Positions 30,301 to 38,490 of a stretch of 64,000 nucleotides of DNA are shown here, in pieces. The stretch spans positions 28,745 through 92,744 of the forward strand of contig DAOTTL010000198.1 of NCBI GenBank assembly GCA_034438135.1. Reading direction: 5' to 3'. The notes under the pieces are model-generated. The model saw nothing but the letters and a program-made list of their open reading frames with translations. It was not told the origin of the DNA and searched no databases. Position numbers and translations under genes: made by a program. How positions within the stretch are numbered: position 1 is the first letter of the stretch; each line of letters starts with the position of its first letter. Source of the stretch: Paraktedonobacter sp034438135. GTDB lineage: Bacteria; Chloroflexota; Ktedonobacteria; Ktedonobacterales; Ktedonobacteraceae.

Positions 30301-32610
30301 GACGGCCTGGAGTGTTTGCTGGAGCAGCAAGACCTGCTGTTACTGGAAATCGGCGGTCAATCACTGAGCCTGCTCGCTCGCCAACATGCGACCTGCGCAC
30401 AGGAACGCTCGTCTCAAATCGTTGCGACTCTCCCGGCTACGTCTGAGTCCACACCGGCCATACAGGCGCTATTGACCGCTTTGGGAAAACTCTGGCTGGC
30501 GGGAGTCAAGCTTGACTGGACCAATTTCTCAGCCCAGGAGAGCAGGCAACGCGTCATTCTACCCACCTATCCTTTTGAACGCCAGCGCTACTGGCTGTTA
30601 GATGCGAGCCAGGAAGCAGCCTCGCTAGAACAGGAGAAACAATTAGATGAGAAGCAGCCTGACCTGCGCGACTGGTTCTTCGCACCTGTCTGGAAACAGG
30701 CTCCATCGGTATCTGAACGGCACCAATCAACACAGCAAGCGGCTACGTCCTGCTGGCTGATACTGGCAGACAACTATGGCTTGAGCGAACATCTCATCGA
30801 TCAGTTACACGCTCAGAAACAGCCTGTTGTCATAGCTCAACCAGGACACATGTTTCGTCAGTTGAGCGAGAATATCTATACCCTCCAGCCCACCAGTCGC
30901 GCAGACTACAGCCTGTTACTGAAGGAACTCCATCGACGTGGTCAAAAACCAGTGAAAATTATTCACATGTGGAGTCTTGCACACGAGAGTGAGTCAAGCG
31001 TGGATCGGGGAACTGTGGAAGAAACGCTCTCACACGGCTTCTACAGCCTGCTAGCACTGGCACAAGCACTCGGCGAATACGAAGAAAGTCCCTGCGAGAT
31101 CGCTATTATCTCCAGCAACATGCAGGATGTACTGGGCAATGAACGCCTTAATCCGGTTCACGCCACTCTTCTTGGACCATGTCGCGTGATCCCACAGGAG
31201 TACGCGTATCTGAGTTGTCGCAGTATCGATATTGTTCTTCCTGAACCCGGCAATAAGCTCAATGGAACGACTGTACAACAACTGCTTAGTGAACTGCGCA
31301 GCACCCATAGCGAAGCTGTTGTCGCGCTGCGAGGGAAAAGACGCTGGCTGCCACAGTTCGAACCCATTCCTCAAGATGAGACAGTACGCCAGCAACTGCC
31401 CCTGCGTCAGGGTGGTGTCTATCTCATTACCGGCGGCCTGGGCGGGATTGGACTGTCCATGGCGGAATTTCTGGCGCGACAGTATCAGGCCAGACTGGTT
31501 CTGGTTGGTCACAATGGCCTGCCGCCTCGCCAGGAGTGGACAGCGTTGCTGGAAAAGCATGAGGATGCTGATCGAACAGGTCAGCGTATCCGCCAGGTCA
31601 TTGAGTTGGAAAAGCTGGGGGCTGATGTGCTGGTTCTCCAGGCAGATGTAGCGAATACCACACAGATGCACAATGTCATTGAGCAGATTGAAACGGTCTT
31701 CGGCAAGCTCAATGGCGTGCTGCATGCAGCCGGGATACCAGGAGCAGGTCTGCTTCAATTCAAAACAGCCGAGCAGGCTGCGCATGTGCTGGCACCCAAA
31801 GTCCAGGGCACTCTAAGCCTGGCGACAGCATTGCAGGGACGTCAACTAGATTTCCTCGCGCTCTTCTCCTCGGTCACCGCCGTCACAGGTGGAGGACCGG
31901 GCCAGGTTGATTACTGCGCGGCGAACGCCTTTCTCGGAGCCTATGCGCGGAGCCGCGTCAGTGAGCCATACCCGACCATCGCTATCGACTGGAGCGAGTG
32001 GCAATGGAACGCCTGGGAAGCGGGTCTCTCCGGCTATGGAGAAGAAGCCCAGGCCTACTTCAAAGAGAACCGTCAGCGTCTCGGCATTACTTTTGCCGAG
32101 GGCAATGAGGCGTTTCAACGCGCACTTTCTACCGGTCTTTCTCATATTGTGATCTCTACCCAGGATTTCCAGCAAGTAGCTGAGCAGAGCAAGTTCTTCA
32201 CAGCTGCTGAAATCCTGGAACGTACTCGCCAACTGTGCCAGCCCAGATCCAGGCACACTCGACCAACGCTGGCAAGTTCGTATATCAGCCCTGGCAGCGA
32301 AATGGAACAACAGATCGCCGCCATCTGGGAAGATCTTCTGGGCATCGCCCCGGTGGGCCTCAACGACAATTTCTTTGAACTGGGAGGAAACTCCCTGCTC
32401 GGTATCGATCTGGTGGCTCGCCTGCGCCGATTATGCAAGCTCGAAAAGCTGGGCGCATATGTCCTCTACGAAGCGCCAACGGTCAGCGCTCAGGCGAATT
32501 ATCTGACTTCGGATCGGGCTGACACAGCCGTGGATACGCTCTTGAAGCGTGGCAAACGGCGTAGAGAAGGTACCCAACAACTGATGTATGAAACCAGAAG
32601 AACAAGGTGA
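24349..32610 (+). CDS. Type I PKS D: two modules (6, 7), neither with a working AT
   Basis: 2753 residues. The ATG at 24349 is preceded by GGGAGG at 5-base spacing; an in-frame ATG at 24331 and longer extensions overlap the end of PKS C and lack this site. Module 6: KS (Cys185 in QTFCSTS), no AT (only about 60 residues before QLPTYPFERQRFW), KR (from about 867, TGGLGKIG, YSAAN), ACP (Ser1184). Module 7: KS (from about 1256, Cys1432), AT remnant (from about 1781; the loop reads GNGLGEY so Gly1902 replaces Ser, and the HAFH subdomain is missing), KR (from about 2354, DYCAAN), ACP (Ser2682). There is no DH or ER. Both modules need an extender loaded in trans; hydroxymalonyl is the obvious candidate from context. 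KS6 is nearly identical to KS8. The C-terminal tail (YETRRTR) is of the same type as in PKS A and B. Confidence 0.94.
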   Translation: MNNSREYDSTYDSTIALVGMAGRFPGAPDVETFWHNLAAGISSIRSFSRDELLAAGVSPDLLAQPNYVRVGAPIQETDLFDASFFGYTPREAETMDPQHRLLLECSWQALEQAGYDPLTYPGLVGVFAGSAFSQYYIQRIVPYKELVESIGSFQIDAGNERDSLASSISYKLNLRGPALAVQTFCSTSLVAVHLACQSLLNYECDLALAGGVSLQLPQEQGYLYDEGGILSPDGQCRTFDAQAQGCVLGSGLGMVALKRFSEAQEDGDTIYALLRGSAMNNDGGLRASYTAPSPNGQASVILAALSLAQVSADSLSYIEAHGTATPLGDSVEFAALRKAFASHTTRQQFCALGSVKPNIGHLDRASGVTGLIKTALSLYHRQIPASLQFTQPNPESHLEQSPFYINTQLQNWPETAQPRRAGVSSFGLGGTNVHVILEEPPVSTSQPTENTWQLLPLSARSDAALKQARLRLADHLRTHPELNLADVAYTLQLGRSQFPHREAILCHDRQDALARLEQSGDETDLGQYNWPVQDEITSKQFIQIAQTEATRAEGLHALGKRWVEGATIDWQNLYTDEHRQRVQLPTYPFERQRFWLQPPAEHQPQINACMPDKKESLDDWFYLSVWEQAQLASVQEANAEAETWLIFLNEHGPGELLATRLEQAGQNVTRVYAGTQFHSLNTHRHMYHMRPSERTDYTRLFQDLAELQALPRHVIHCWNTDQPTTETQKPETLTFEIEQERGFYSLLYLVQALNEHPALENVYLNVLTSHAQTVTEQDVIDPGKATLSGVCKVIPQEYVHIICRNIDIDWSVAAGSLLRLVDQIWDELRSQDEEPAVAYRGRTRWLQRYQPIHLDNTNNSPAQLRRHGVYLITGGLGKIGLALAESLARTVQAQLVLVGRTNLPEREQWQEWLVNHPANEHISQQLQHIQRLESLGASVLYYQADVSEVEQLTGAFEAAEKLFGQIHGIVHAAGITNDAAFPTMHHLVPSDCKLHFRPKVHGLLALAQVLQTRTQDFCLLCSSLSAVLGGIGLAAYSAANTFMDAFAQYQKQQGHTSWLSVNWDTWQFQDKETGIPGTTTLPYALSPTEGTTVFERALAAPAMSQLIISTSDLTTRLRRWIMLEGLRESAAQEKLSTDSGVSGIDPQRLKRSDYTRILTAIWQEALGLARIGLYDNFFDLGGNSLTGIQVVARMRKVLQVQLSVVALFEAPTISTMIDYLSAIQETQAQTGQNEQTGRKQQAQSRERARQKSHSNDIAIIGMSGRFPGASTIEQFWHNLHSGVESITFFNDEELLAAGVEPALLKHPDYVKARPILDEEHVECFDAAFFGYSPREAEILDPQHRLFLECCWETMERAGYDPQRYPGHVGVFGGGNISTYLHAILKRPALLKSLQEVVNGYQVALSMDKDALTTLVSYKLGLTGPSLAVQTFCSTSLVAIHLACQSLKLGECDMALAGGVSVHVPVKEGHLYQEGGQESPDGHCRTFDAQAQGSMFGDGCGVVTLKRLADAVADGDNILAVIKGSAINNDGSLKVSYTAPSIVGQAAVVEAALADAQISAESISYVEAHGTGTELGDPIEVASLTRAYREQTDRTQFCAIGSVKTNVGHLDRAAGISGLIKTVLALQNEEIPASLHYTTPNPQIDFAQSPFYVNDRLMDWKRGTQVRRAAINSLGMGGTNAHIVLEEGPEKKLECPSRPWQLLLLSTRTATALETASQHLGTHLRTHPELNLADTAYTLQVGRSVFPHRRMLVSQHISEAAEILLNGEQEPAQSVYEEQRDRPVAFLFPDVGEQFSELAIELYLQEHIFRSWVDRCCDIVEAQSKRDLRAMLFSVEPLAAGQKVHNLSALLQDPDYRHAAVQAATERLQQTELAQLATFILEYSLARLLMHWGMQPQAMLGNGLGEYVAACLADVLKLEDALLLVNARTYLSQARQELTDLASEIRQSTPRIPYISTLTGTWITDGQAIDPAYWAQHTSKARQLTDGLECLLEQQDLLLLEIGGQSLSLLARQHATCAQERSSQIVATLPATSESTPAIQALLTALGKLWLAGVKLDWTNFSAQESRQRVILPTYPFERQRYWLLDASQEAASLEQEKQLDEKQPDLRDWFFAPVWKQAPSVSERHQSTQQAATSCWLILADNYGLSEHLIDQLHAQKQPVVIAQPGHMFRQLSENIYTLQPTSRADYSLLLKELHRRGQKPVKIIHMWSLAHESESSVDRGTVEETLSHGFYSLLALAQALGEYEESPCEIAIISSNMQDVLGNERLNPVHATLLGPCRVIPQEYAYLSCRSIDIVLPEPGNKLNGTTVQQLLSELRSTHSEAVVALRGKRRWLPQFEPIPQDETVRQQLPLRQGGVYLITGGLGGIGLSMAEFLARQYQARLVLVGHNGLPPRQEWTALLEKHEDADRTGQRIRQVIELEKLGADVLVLQADVANTTQMHNVIEQIETVFGKLNGVLHAAGIPGAGLLQFKTAEQAAHVLAPKVQGTLSLATALQGRQLDFLALFSSVTAVTGGGPGQVDYCAANAFLGAYARSRVSEPYPTIAIDWSEWQWNAWEAGLSGYGEEAQAYFKENRQRLGITFAEGNEAFQRALSTGLSHIVISTQDFQQVAEQSKFFTAAEILERTRQLCQPRSRHTRPTLASSYISPGSEMEQQIAAIWEDLLGIAPVGLNDNFFELGGNSLLGIDLVARLRRLCKLEKLGAYVLYEAPTVSAQANYLTSDRADTAVDTLLKRGKRRREGTQQLMYETRRTR
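25900..26110 (+). other. AT-less KS-to-KR linker of module 6
   Basis: After the KS-AT linker (LCHDRQDALARLEQ) about 60 residues lead straight to QLPTYPFERQRFW. Neither AT catalytic motif is present and the reading frame is intact. The surviving linker sequence differs from that of module 3, so the two AT losses need not be one event. Confidence 0.85.
29692..30420 (+). other. Vestigial AT domain of module 7
   Basis: The remnant keeps FLFPDVGEQF, the NLSALLQD insert, LARLLMHWGMQPQAMLG and LTGTWITDGQA. The nucleophile loop is GNGLGEYVAAC, so Ser is replaced by Gly (codon 30052-30054). From LLLVNARTYL the sequence jumps to ELTDLASEIRQSTPRIPYIS, removing the subdomain with HAFH. It is less decayed than the module 2 remnant but equally unable to form an acyl-enzyme. 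Confidence 0.88.
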
Positions 32611-32619
32611 TGTGAACTT

Positions 32620-35600
32620 ATGAAAAAAACACCGATCTACGATAGCACCTATGACTCGACCATCGCCCTGGTTGGGATGGCCGGACGATTTCCCGGTGCC
32701 CCGGATGTCGAGACGTTCTGGCACAATCTGGCTGCTGGCATCTCTTCTATCCGCCCGTTTTCCGACGACGAGTTGCTGGCCGCTGGCATTCCGCCCGAGT
32801 TGCTGGCGCAATCAAACTATGTCAAAGTTGGCTCTCCCATCCAGGAGACCGATCTCTTCGATGCGTCCTTCTTTGGCTATACTCCTCGCGAGGCCGAAAC
32901 GATGGACCCACAGCATCGTCTGCTCCTGGAATGTTCCTGGCAGGCCCTCGAACAGGCGGGCTGTGATCCCTTTACCTATCCCGGTCTCGTCGGTGTTTTC
33001 GCCGGTTCGGCCTTCAGTAGTTATCTGTATCATAACCTTGCGCCACGGACAGAACTGATGGCATCCATTGGACAGCTTCAGGTCGATGCAGGCAACGAAC
33101 GCGACTCCCTGGCCTCGGCTGTCTCATATAAACTCAACTTGCGAGGTCCGGCACTTGCCGTCCAAACCTTCTGCTCGACCTCACTGGTGGCGGTCCATCT
33201 GGCCTGTCAAAGCTTGCTTAACTACGAGTGCGATCTCGCCCTCGCCGGTGGCGTCTCTTTGCAGGTTCCAGAGAAACAGGGCTATCTCTACGACGAAGGG
33301 GGCATCCTCTCACCTGATGGGCAGTGTCGCACCTTCGATACTCAGGCTCAGGGCTGTGTCCTGGGCAGCGGTCTGGGCATGGTCGCCCTGAAACGCTTTC
33401 CAGAAGCGCTGGAGGATGGTGATACTATTTATGCCCTGCTACGCGGATCTGCCATGAATAACGATGGCAACCTGCGTGCCAGCTACCATGCTCCCTCAAC
33501 CGATGGCCAGGCCCGTGTCATCCTTGCGGCCCTCAGCTTTGCCCAGGTCTCCGCCGACTCCCTGTCGTATGTCGAGGCTCATGGCACTGCCACTCCCCTG
33601 GGTGATTCCGTCGAACTGGCAGCACTGCGCAAGGCCTTCGCCTCGCACACTACGCGTCAGCAGTTCTGCGCCCTTGGCTCCGTCAAACCCAACGTCGGAC
33701 ATCTCGATCGCGCCGCTGGCGTCACCGGTCTTATCAAAACAGCTCTGTCGCTCTATCATCATCAGATCCCGGCCAGTCTCCAATTTAGCCAGCCTAATCC
33801 TGACAGCCACCTGGAGCAGAGTCCGTTTTATGTCAACACGCAGTTACAGGATTGGCCTGAGACCGAGTTGCCCAGACGGGCCGGGGTCAGTTCCTTCGGT
33901 CTGGGTGGCACCAATGTCCATGTTATCCTTGAGGAACCACCCATTTATACGCCTCAGTCCACTACCGATCGCTGGCAGGTGTTGCCGCTCTCAGCACGTA
34001 GCGAAGCGGCTTTGGGACAGATGCGCCTCCGTCTGGCGGATCATCTACGCGCCCACCCTGAACTGGATCTGGCCGATGTCGCCTACACCCTTCAGTCGGG
34101 TCGTAGTACATTCCCATACAGAAACACCCTCGTGTGTCGGCAGGCAACAGAGGCGGCAGAGGCGCTGGCCACTAACGATCCCCGGCGCATTTTCGCGATG
34201 CAGCAAGAGCATCGCGAACGCACAACGGCCTTCCTCTTTCCTGGGGTTGGTGAACAGTATATCGGTCTAACCAGCGAACTCTACGAGCAAGAACCTGTGT
34301 TCCGAGAGGTGGTTGATCGCTGTAGCGAACTACTCAAACCATACCTGAAAAAGGATCTGAGAACAGTACTGTACGCAGATCACCAGAACGCCAGAAACAG
34401 TAAACCCGGCCAGGCACAGCTTGATCTGCGCGGGATGTTAGGTCGCAACGGCGCACATACAACCGATACGTTAACTGAAGCGCTGAAGCAAACGGCCATC
34501 GCCCAACCGGCAGTCTTCGTCATAGAATACGCGCTGGCCCAGTTGTTCATGCACTGGGGCATTCGTCCTCAGGCGCTCATGGGATATAGTCTCGGCGAAT
34601 ATGTGGCGGCCTGTGTTGCAGGTGTGCTCTCGCTGCCAGATGCTTTGAAACTGGTCGCAAGGCGTGCACAAATGATCCAGGAGACCGAACCAGGCGCGAT
34701 GATTGCCGTCGCACTATCAGAAGAGAGTGTCCAACCTTATCTGGACGAGCAGGTCTCACTGGCAGCCATCAACGGACCCACAACCTGCGTCCTCTCTGGT
34801 CCCATCGAGAGTATTGAACTGGTCGAAGAGCAATTCACCGAACAGGGAACGATTGTACGGCGAGTGGAGACCACCCATGCCTTCCATTCCAGTACGCTGG
34901 AAGAGCTGAAAAAGCCCATGATCGCGCTGGCGAGTGAGGTCTCACTGCATGCACCAAACATACCCTATATCTCAAATCTGACCGGAACCTGGATCACCGC
35001 TGAGCAGGCCACCAATCCGACCTACTGGGCGGAACAGATGTGCCAGACGGTACAGTGCGCGGCAGGACTTTCCCAACTCTTACAAGAGACAGAGCATGTC
35101 CTGCTAGAAGTCGGACCCGGACAATCGCTCAGTGCCTTTGCCAAACAACACCCTGACTGCGACCAGGGGCGTCTCTCAATGATCCTGTCAACGTTACCCA
35201 CGGTCTACGAGCGCCAGGCTGAGACGGCCAGCGTGCTAAACACGCTGGGAAAACTCTGGCTGGCTGGCGTTGCACCGGCCTGGTCGGCGCTCTACACTGA
35301 TACACAGCGGCATCGCATTCCATTGCCAACCTACCCATTTGAACGCCAGCGCTTCTGGCTGGACGAGCTGAAAGATTGGCAGCAACGGGTACTAACCATG
35401 CAGCCGCGCACAGGCAAGCTAACCGACACAACCGATTGGTTTTCTCTGCCCACATGGGAACAGGCACCACTCGCGCCAGACCAGGCCACGCGAGAAACTG
35501 AAGCGCCATCACCCTGGCTCATTTTCCTTGATCCATACGGTCCTGGACAACAGATTGCGCAGCGTCTCCAACGAGATGAACAGCCTTGCGTGCTGGTCAC

Positions 35601-37320
35601 CGCAGGCAATCAGTTTCAGAAACAGAGTAACTATGCCTATACCATTCGTCCTAGCGAGGCTTCTGACTATCGGGCACTCTGCAAAGGACTGGTTGCCACC
35701 GAACTCATGCCGCGCACAGTCCTTCACTGCTGGAGTCTAACAGATAATAATGCGGAGCTTCCCGGCCCCAACGGTTTCCAGGAACAGCAGGAAAACGGCC
35801 TGTATAGTCTGCTCTTCCTGGCACAGGCAATCAGCGCACAGTTCTATGAAGAGACCGTGCAAGTTATTGTACTCTCGAATCATTTGTTTGCAGTTACGGG
35901 TCAGGAGTCCATCTATCCAGAAAAATCGACACTACAAGCCGCCTGCAAAGTCATTCCCCAGGAGCAGCCCAATCTTCGTTACCGCTGCATCGACCTGGGC
36001 ATTGAAGGTCACTACCTTACCCTCTCACCGCGCCAGCTCAGCCAACTCATCGAAGAGTGCTCATCTAACGCCAGGGAGCAGGCCGTTGCCTATCGGGGAA
36101 CGCAGCGCTGGCGACAAAGCTACCAGCCGCTGCGCCTGACAGCACCAACCAGAGAAAAGGGTCCCTTCCGCGAACAGGGAGTGTACCTGATCACTGGTGG
36201 CCTGGGCTATGTCGGCCTGGTACTGTCCGACCATCTGGCACGCAACTATCAAGCCAGACTGATACTGACCGGTCGCACCGCTCTGCCTCCAAAAACAGAT
36301 TGGGCCGACTGGCTGGATCAGCACGAGGAGAACGAACGCATCAGTCTCCAGATTCGCCAGGTGCAGGCACTGGAAGCTGCCGGGGCGGAAGTTCTGATCC
36401 TCAAGGCAGATATGGCCAATGGTTCAGAGGTACGGGAGGTCATCGCACAGACACAGCAACGCTTTGGAACGCTGCATGGCGTCATACATGCAGCCGGAAT
36501 CACAACCGAAGACGGCTTCCGCGTCATCCAGGATATCGGTCCGACCGAATGTTCGCTACAGTTCGGACCTAAAGTCTATGGTCTGTACGCCCTGGAGGAA
36601 GCGCTGGCTGGCATCGAACTGGATTTCTGCCTGCTCTTCTCCTCCATCTCCGCCATTCTGGGCGGACTGGGCTTCCTGGCTTATGCCGCGGCCAATGCCT
36701 TCATGGATGCCTATACCAGCCAGCACAACCAGACAGCGGAAAGGCCATGGCTCTGTGTGAACTGGGACACCTGGTATCGAGAGGGCATGCAGGATGAACG
36801 TCAGACCACCATCGCCGAGTTCGTCATGCAACCGGAAGAGGGAGTTGACGCCGTCAGGCGTGTTCTGAGCGCACAGCATCTGGGACAGATTATCAACTCC
36901 ACAGGCGATCTACAGGCACGCATTCAGCAGTGGCTTCAGCTTGATACGGGTACAACCAATCAGAACTCCGATCAGCAGGAGACGACAGAATCTACGCGCA
37001 GTGCCGCACGACCAAGTTTAAGTACTGAATACGCCCCTGCCAACGACGAGTATGAACAGCTCATCCTCGACGTCTGGCAACAGATCCTGGGTATCGAACA
37101 GATCGGTATTCACGACAACTTTTTTGAACTCGGAGGTCACTCGCTCATTGGCACACAGGTCATCTCGCGTCTGCGCCACACCTTTCAGGCCAATCTGCCA
37201 CTCACAATGCTCTTTGAAGCACCAACAACGGCAGAACTGGCCCTCTCTATCCAGTTCCTGCTGCTAGAAGAGATCGAAAAGCTCGATGAAGAGGAGGCAA
37301 CGCGCCTGGCAGTCGGATAA
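32620..37320 (+). CDS. Type I PKS E: KS-AT-KR-ACP (module 8)
   Basis: 1566 residues, ATG at 32620, nine bases after the PKS D stop. Domains: KS (about 12-435, Cys185 in QTFCSTS), complete AT (Ser657 in GYSLGEY, His753/His756 in HAFH, malonyl type), KR (from about 1187, TGGLGYVG, YAAAN) and ACP (Ser1508). The ACP motif is GGHSL, as in NRPS carrier domains, where the other PKS carrier domains have GGNSL. The C-terminus differs from PKS A-D: it ends EEIEKLDEEEATRLAVG, an acidic short motif of the sort that binds beta-hairpin docking domains, fitting handover to the NRPS. There is no DH or ER. It is the last polyketide module, adding a malonyl unit and a beta-hydroxyl before amide formation. Confidence 0.94.
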   Translation: MKKTPIYDSTYDSTIALVGMAGRFPGAPDVETFWHNLAAGISSIRPFSDDELLAAGIPPELLAQSNYVKVGSPIQETDLFDASFFGYTPREAETMDPQHRLLLECSWQALEQAGCDPFTYPGLVGVFAGSAFSSYLYHNLAPRTELMASIGQLQVDAGNERDSLASAVSYKLNLRGPALAVQTFCSTSLVAVHLACQSLLNYECDLALAGGVSLQVPEKQGYLYDEGGILSPDGQCRTFDTQAQGCVLGSGLGMVALKRFPEALEDGDTIYALLRGSAMNNDGNLRASYHAPSTDGQARVILAALSFAQVSADSLSYVEAHGTATPLGDSVELAALRKAFASHTTRQQFCALGSVKPNVGHLDRAAGVTGLIKTALSLYHHQIPASLQFSQPNPDSHLEQSPFYVNTQLQDWPETELPRRAGVSSFGLGGTNVHVILEEPPIYTPQSTTDRWQVLPLSARSEAALGQMRLRLADHLRAHPELDLADVAYTLQSGRSTFPYRNTLVCRQATEAAEALATNDPRRIFAMQQEHRERTTAFLFPGVGEQYIGLTSELYEQEPVFREVVDRCSELLKPYLKKDLRTVLYADHQNARNSKPGQAQLDLRGMLGRNGAHTTDTLTEALKQTAIAQPAVFVIEYALAQLFMHWGIRPQALMGYSLGEYVAACVAGVLSLPDALKLVARRAQMIQETEPGAMIAVALSEESVQPYLDEQVSLAAINGPTTCVLSGPIESIELVEEQFTEQGTIVRRVETTHAFHSSTLEELKKPMIALASEVSLHAPNIPYISNLTGTWITAEQATNPTYWAEQMCQTVQCAAGLSQLLQETEHVLLEVGPGQSLSAFAKQHPDCDQGRLSMILSTLPTVYERQAETASVLNTLGKLWLAGVAPAWSALYTDTQRHRIPLPTYPFERQRFWLDELKDWQQRVLTMQPRTGKLTDTTDWFSLPTWEQAPLAPDQATRETEAPSPWLIFLDPYGPGQQIAQRLQRDEQPCVLVTAGNQFQKQSNYAYTIRPSEASDYRALCKGLVATELMPRTVLHCWSLTDNNAELPGPNGFQEQQENGLYSLLFLAQAISAQFYEETVQVIVLSNHLFAVTGQESIYPEKSTLQAACKVIPQEQPNLRYRCIDLGIEGHYLTLSPRQLSQLIEECSSNAREQAVAYRGTQRWRQSYQPLRLTAPTREKGPFREQGVYLITGGLGYVGLVLSDHLARNYQARLILTGRTALPPKTDWADWLDQHEENERISLQIRQVQALEAAGAEVLILKADMANGSEVREVIAQTQQRFGTLHGVIHAAGITTEDGFRVIQDIGPTECSLQFGPKVYGLYALEEALAGIELDFCLLFSSISAILGGLGFLAYAAANAFMDAYTSQHNQTAERPWLCVNWDTWYREGMQDERQTTIAEFVMQPEEGVDAVRRVLSAQHLGQIINSTGDLQARIQQWLQLDTGTTNQNSDQQETTESTRSAARPSLSTEYAPANDEYEQLILDVWQQILGIEQIGIHDNFFELGGHSLIGTQVISRLRHTFQANLPLTMLFEAPTTAELALSIQFLLLEEIEKLDEEEATRLAVG

Positions 37321-37429
37321 TTTACAGTCACACATACTCCCGGTTTTGAGAGTCCCTGGCTCTCTACAATCCCGGTTTATCGATAGCACGAAATTGCACA
37401 GATTTTACAAACATGGAAGGAGTTTCTCA

Positions 37430-38284
37430 ATGAGTAAACAAATCGTAGGCGTTGTTGGAGCTGGCGTCATGGGCATTGGTGTCTCACACAGCCTCGCCCT
37501 GGCAGGTCATCGTGTACTGCTACTGGACATATCCAGCGACACGCTCAAGCACGCCAAAAAAGAGATCACTAACGGCATCCGCTTACAACGCATGCTCAAC
37601 AAGGCAGCCAACCAGGAGAGTCTTGACACCATTCTCGAACGTATCACGTTCACCCTTGACTACGAGCAGTTTGCCGACGCGGATTTTGTCATCGAGAACA
37701 CAACCGAAAACTGGGCAATCAAGCAGAAGGTACATGAGCAACTTGACGCTGTCTGTCCCGCTCATTGTGTTTTTGCCGCCAATACATCCGCGATCTCCAT
37801 CACCCGCATCGCATCAGCGACCAAGCGGCCAGATAGAGTGCTAGGCATGCATTTCATGAACCCTGTTCCCATGAAGGACACCGTCGAAGTGATTCGTGGC
37901 TATCATACATCGGAAGAGACGATTGCCACAGCCCAGGCCCTCCTGGCCTCAATGGGCAAAAAGGGGATCGTCGTCAACGACATGCCCGGCTTCGTCTCCA
38001 ATCGCGTCCTGATGCTGACAGTGAATGAGGCCATTTATCTGGTACAGGACCAGGTTGCCTCACCCGAAGATGTAGATACCATCTTCCGCTCCTGCTTCGG
38101 CCACAAAATGGGACCGCTGGAGACCGCCGACCTCATTGGACTGGACACCATTCTTTATTCCGTCGAAGTACTCTACGAGAGCTTCAATGATAGCAAATAT
38201 CGCCCCTGCCCACTGCTCAAAAAAATGGTTGACGCCGGTCTACATGGGCGCAAAAGTGGACAGGGCTTTTTCAAATATCGCTAA
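37430..38284 (+). CDS. 3-hydroxyacyl-CoA dehydrogenase family (FkbK/ZmaG-like), hydroxymalonyl-ACP formation
   Basis: 284 residues from the ATG at 37430, preceded by GGAAGGAG; longer in-frame extensions overlap PKS E and have no such site. The N-terminal NAD-binding loop VGAGVMGIG (about residues 8-16), the NTSAISIT segment, GMHFMNPVP and the C-terminal GRKSGQGFFKY are all hallmarks of 3-hydroxybutyryl-CoA dehydrogenases. In FkbGHIJK and zwittermicin-type clusters this family oxidises the glyceryl-ACP hydroxyl on the way to hydroxymalonyl-ACP. The presence of the ACP, acyl-CoA dehydrogenase and FkbH genes directly downstream supports this role rather than fatty-acid metabolism. A 109-base gap separates it from PKS E, with only a weak GAGAG/CTCTC hairpin. 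Confidence 0.88.
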   Translation: MSKQIVGVVGAGVMGIGVSHSLALAGHRVLLLDISSDTLKHAKKEITNGIRLQRMLNKAANQESLDTILERITFTLDYEQFADADFVIENTTENWAIKQKVHEQLDAVCPAHCVFAANTSAISITRIASATKRPDRVLGMHFMNPVPMKDTVEVIRGYHTSEETIATAQALLASMGKKGIVVNDMPGFVSNRVLMLTVNEAIYLVQDQVASPEDVDTIFRSCFGHKMGPLETADLIGLDTILYSVEVLYESFNDSKYRPCPLLKKMVDAGLHGRKSGQGFFKYR

Positions 38285-38355
38285 CGTAATCGTCGTTTGA
38301 CAGACAGGGATGCAACCCCTTAACCGGGGTCTGGAACTGAGTAATGCAGGGATGC

Positions 38356-38490
38356 AAGGGGTGCAACCCCTTGACTGGGGTCCGGGGCTGTGCCCCGGTC
38401 AACTCCCCTTCCCTCTCTGGGAGAGGGGTGGGGCGATCCAATCAGCGAGCAATAATCGAACATGGCAGGGGCAAACAATTTGCCCCTGCC
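38356..38490. repeat. Three GC-rich hairpins between fkbK-like and ACP genes
   Basis: The 236-base gap 38285-38520 contains perfect inverted repeats at 38356-38372 (AAGGGGT/ACCCCTT), 38382-38398 (CCGGGGC/GCCCCGG) and 38464-38490 (GGCAGGGGCAAA, loop CAA, then its complement). A GGGATGCA(A) unit is also repeated. The last hairpin ends 14 bases before the GGAGG of the ACP gene. They look like dispersed repeats that have entered the operon or serve as RNA processing or attenuation structures; none has a downstream T-run. Confidence 0.7.
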
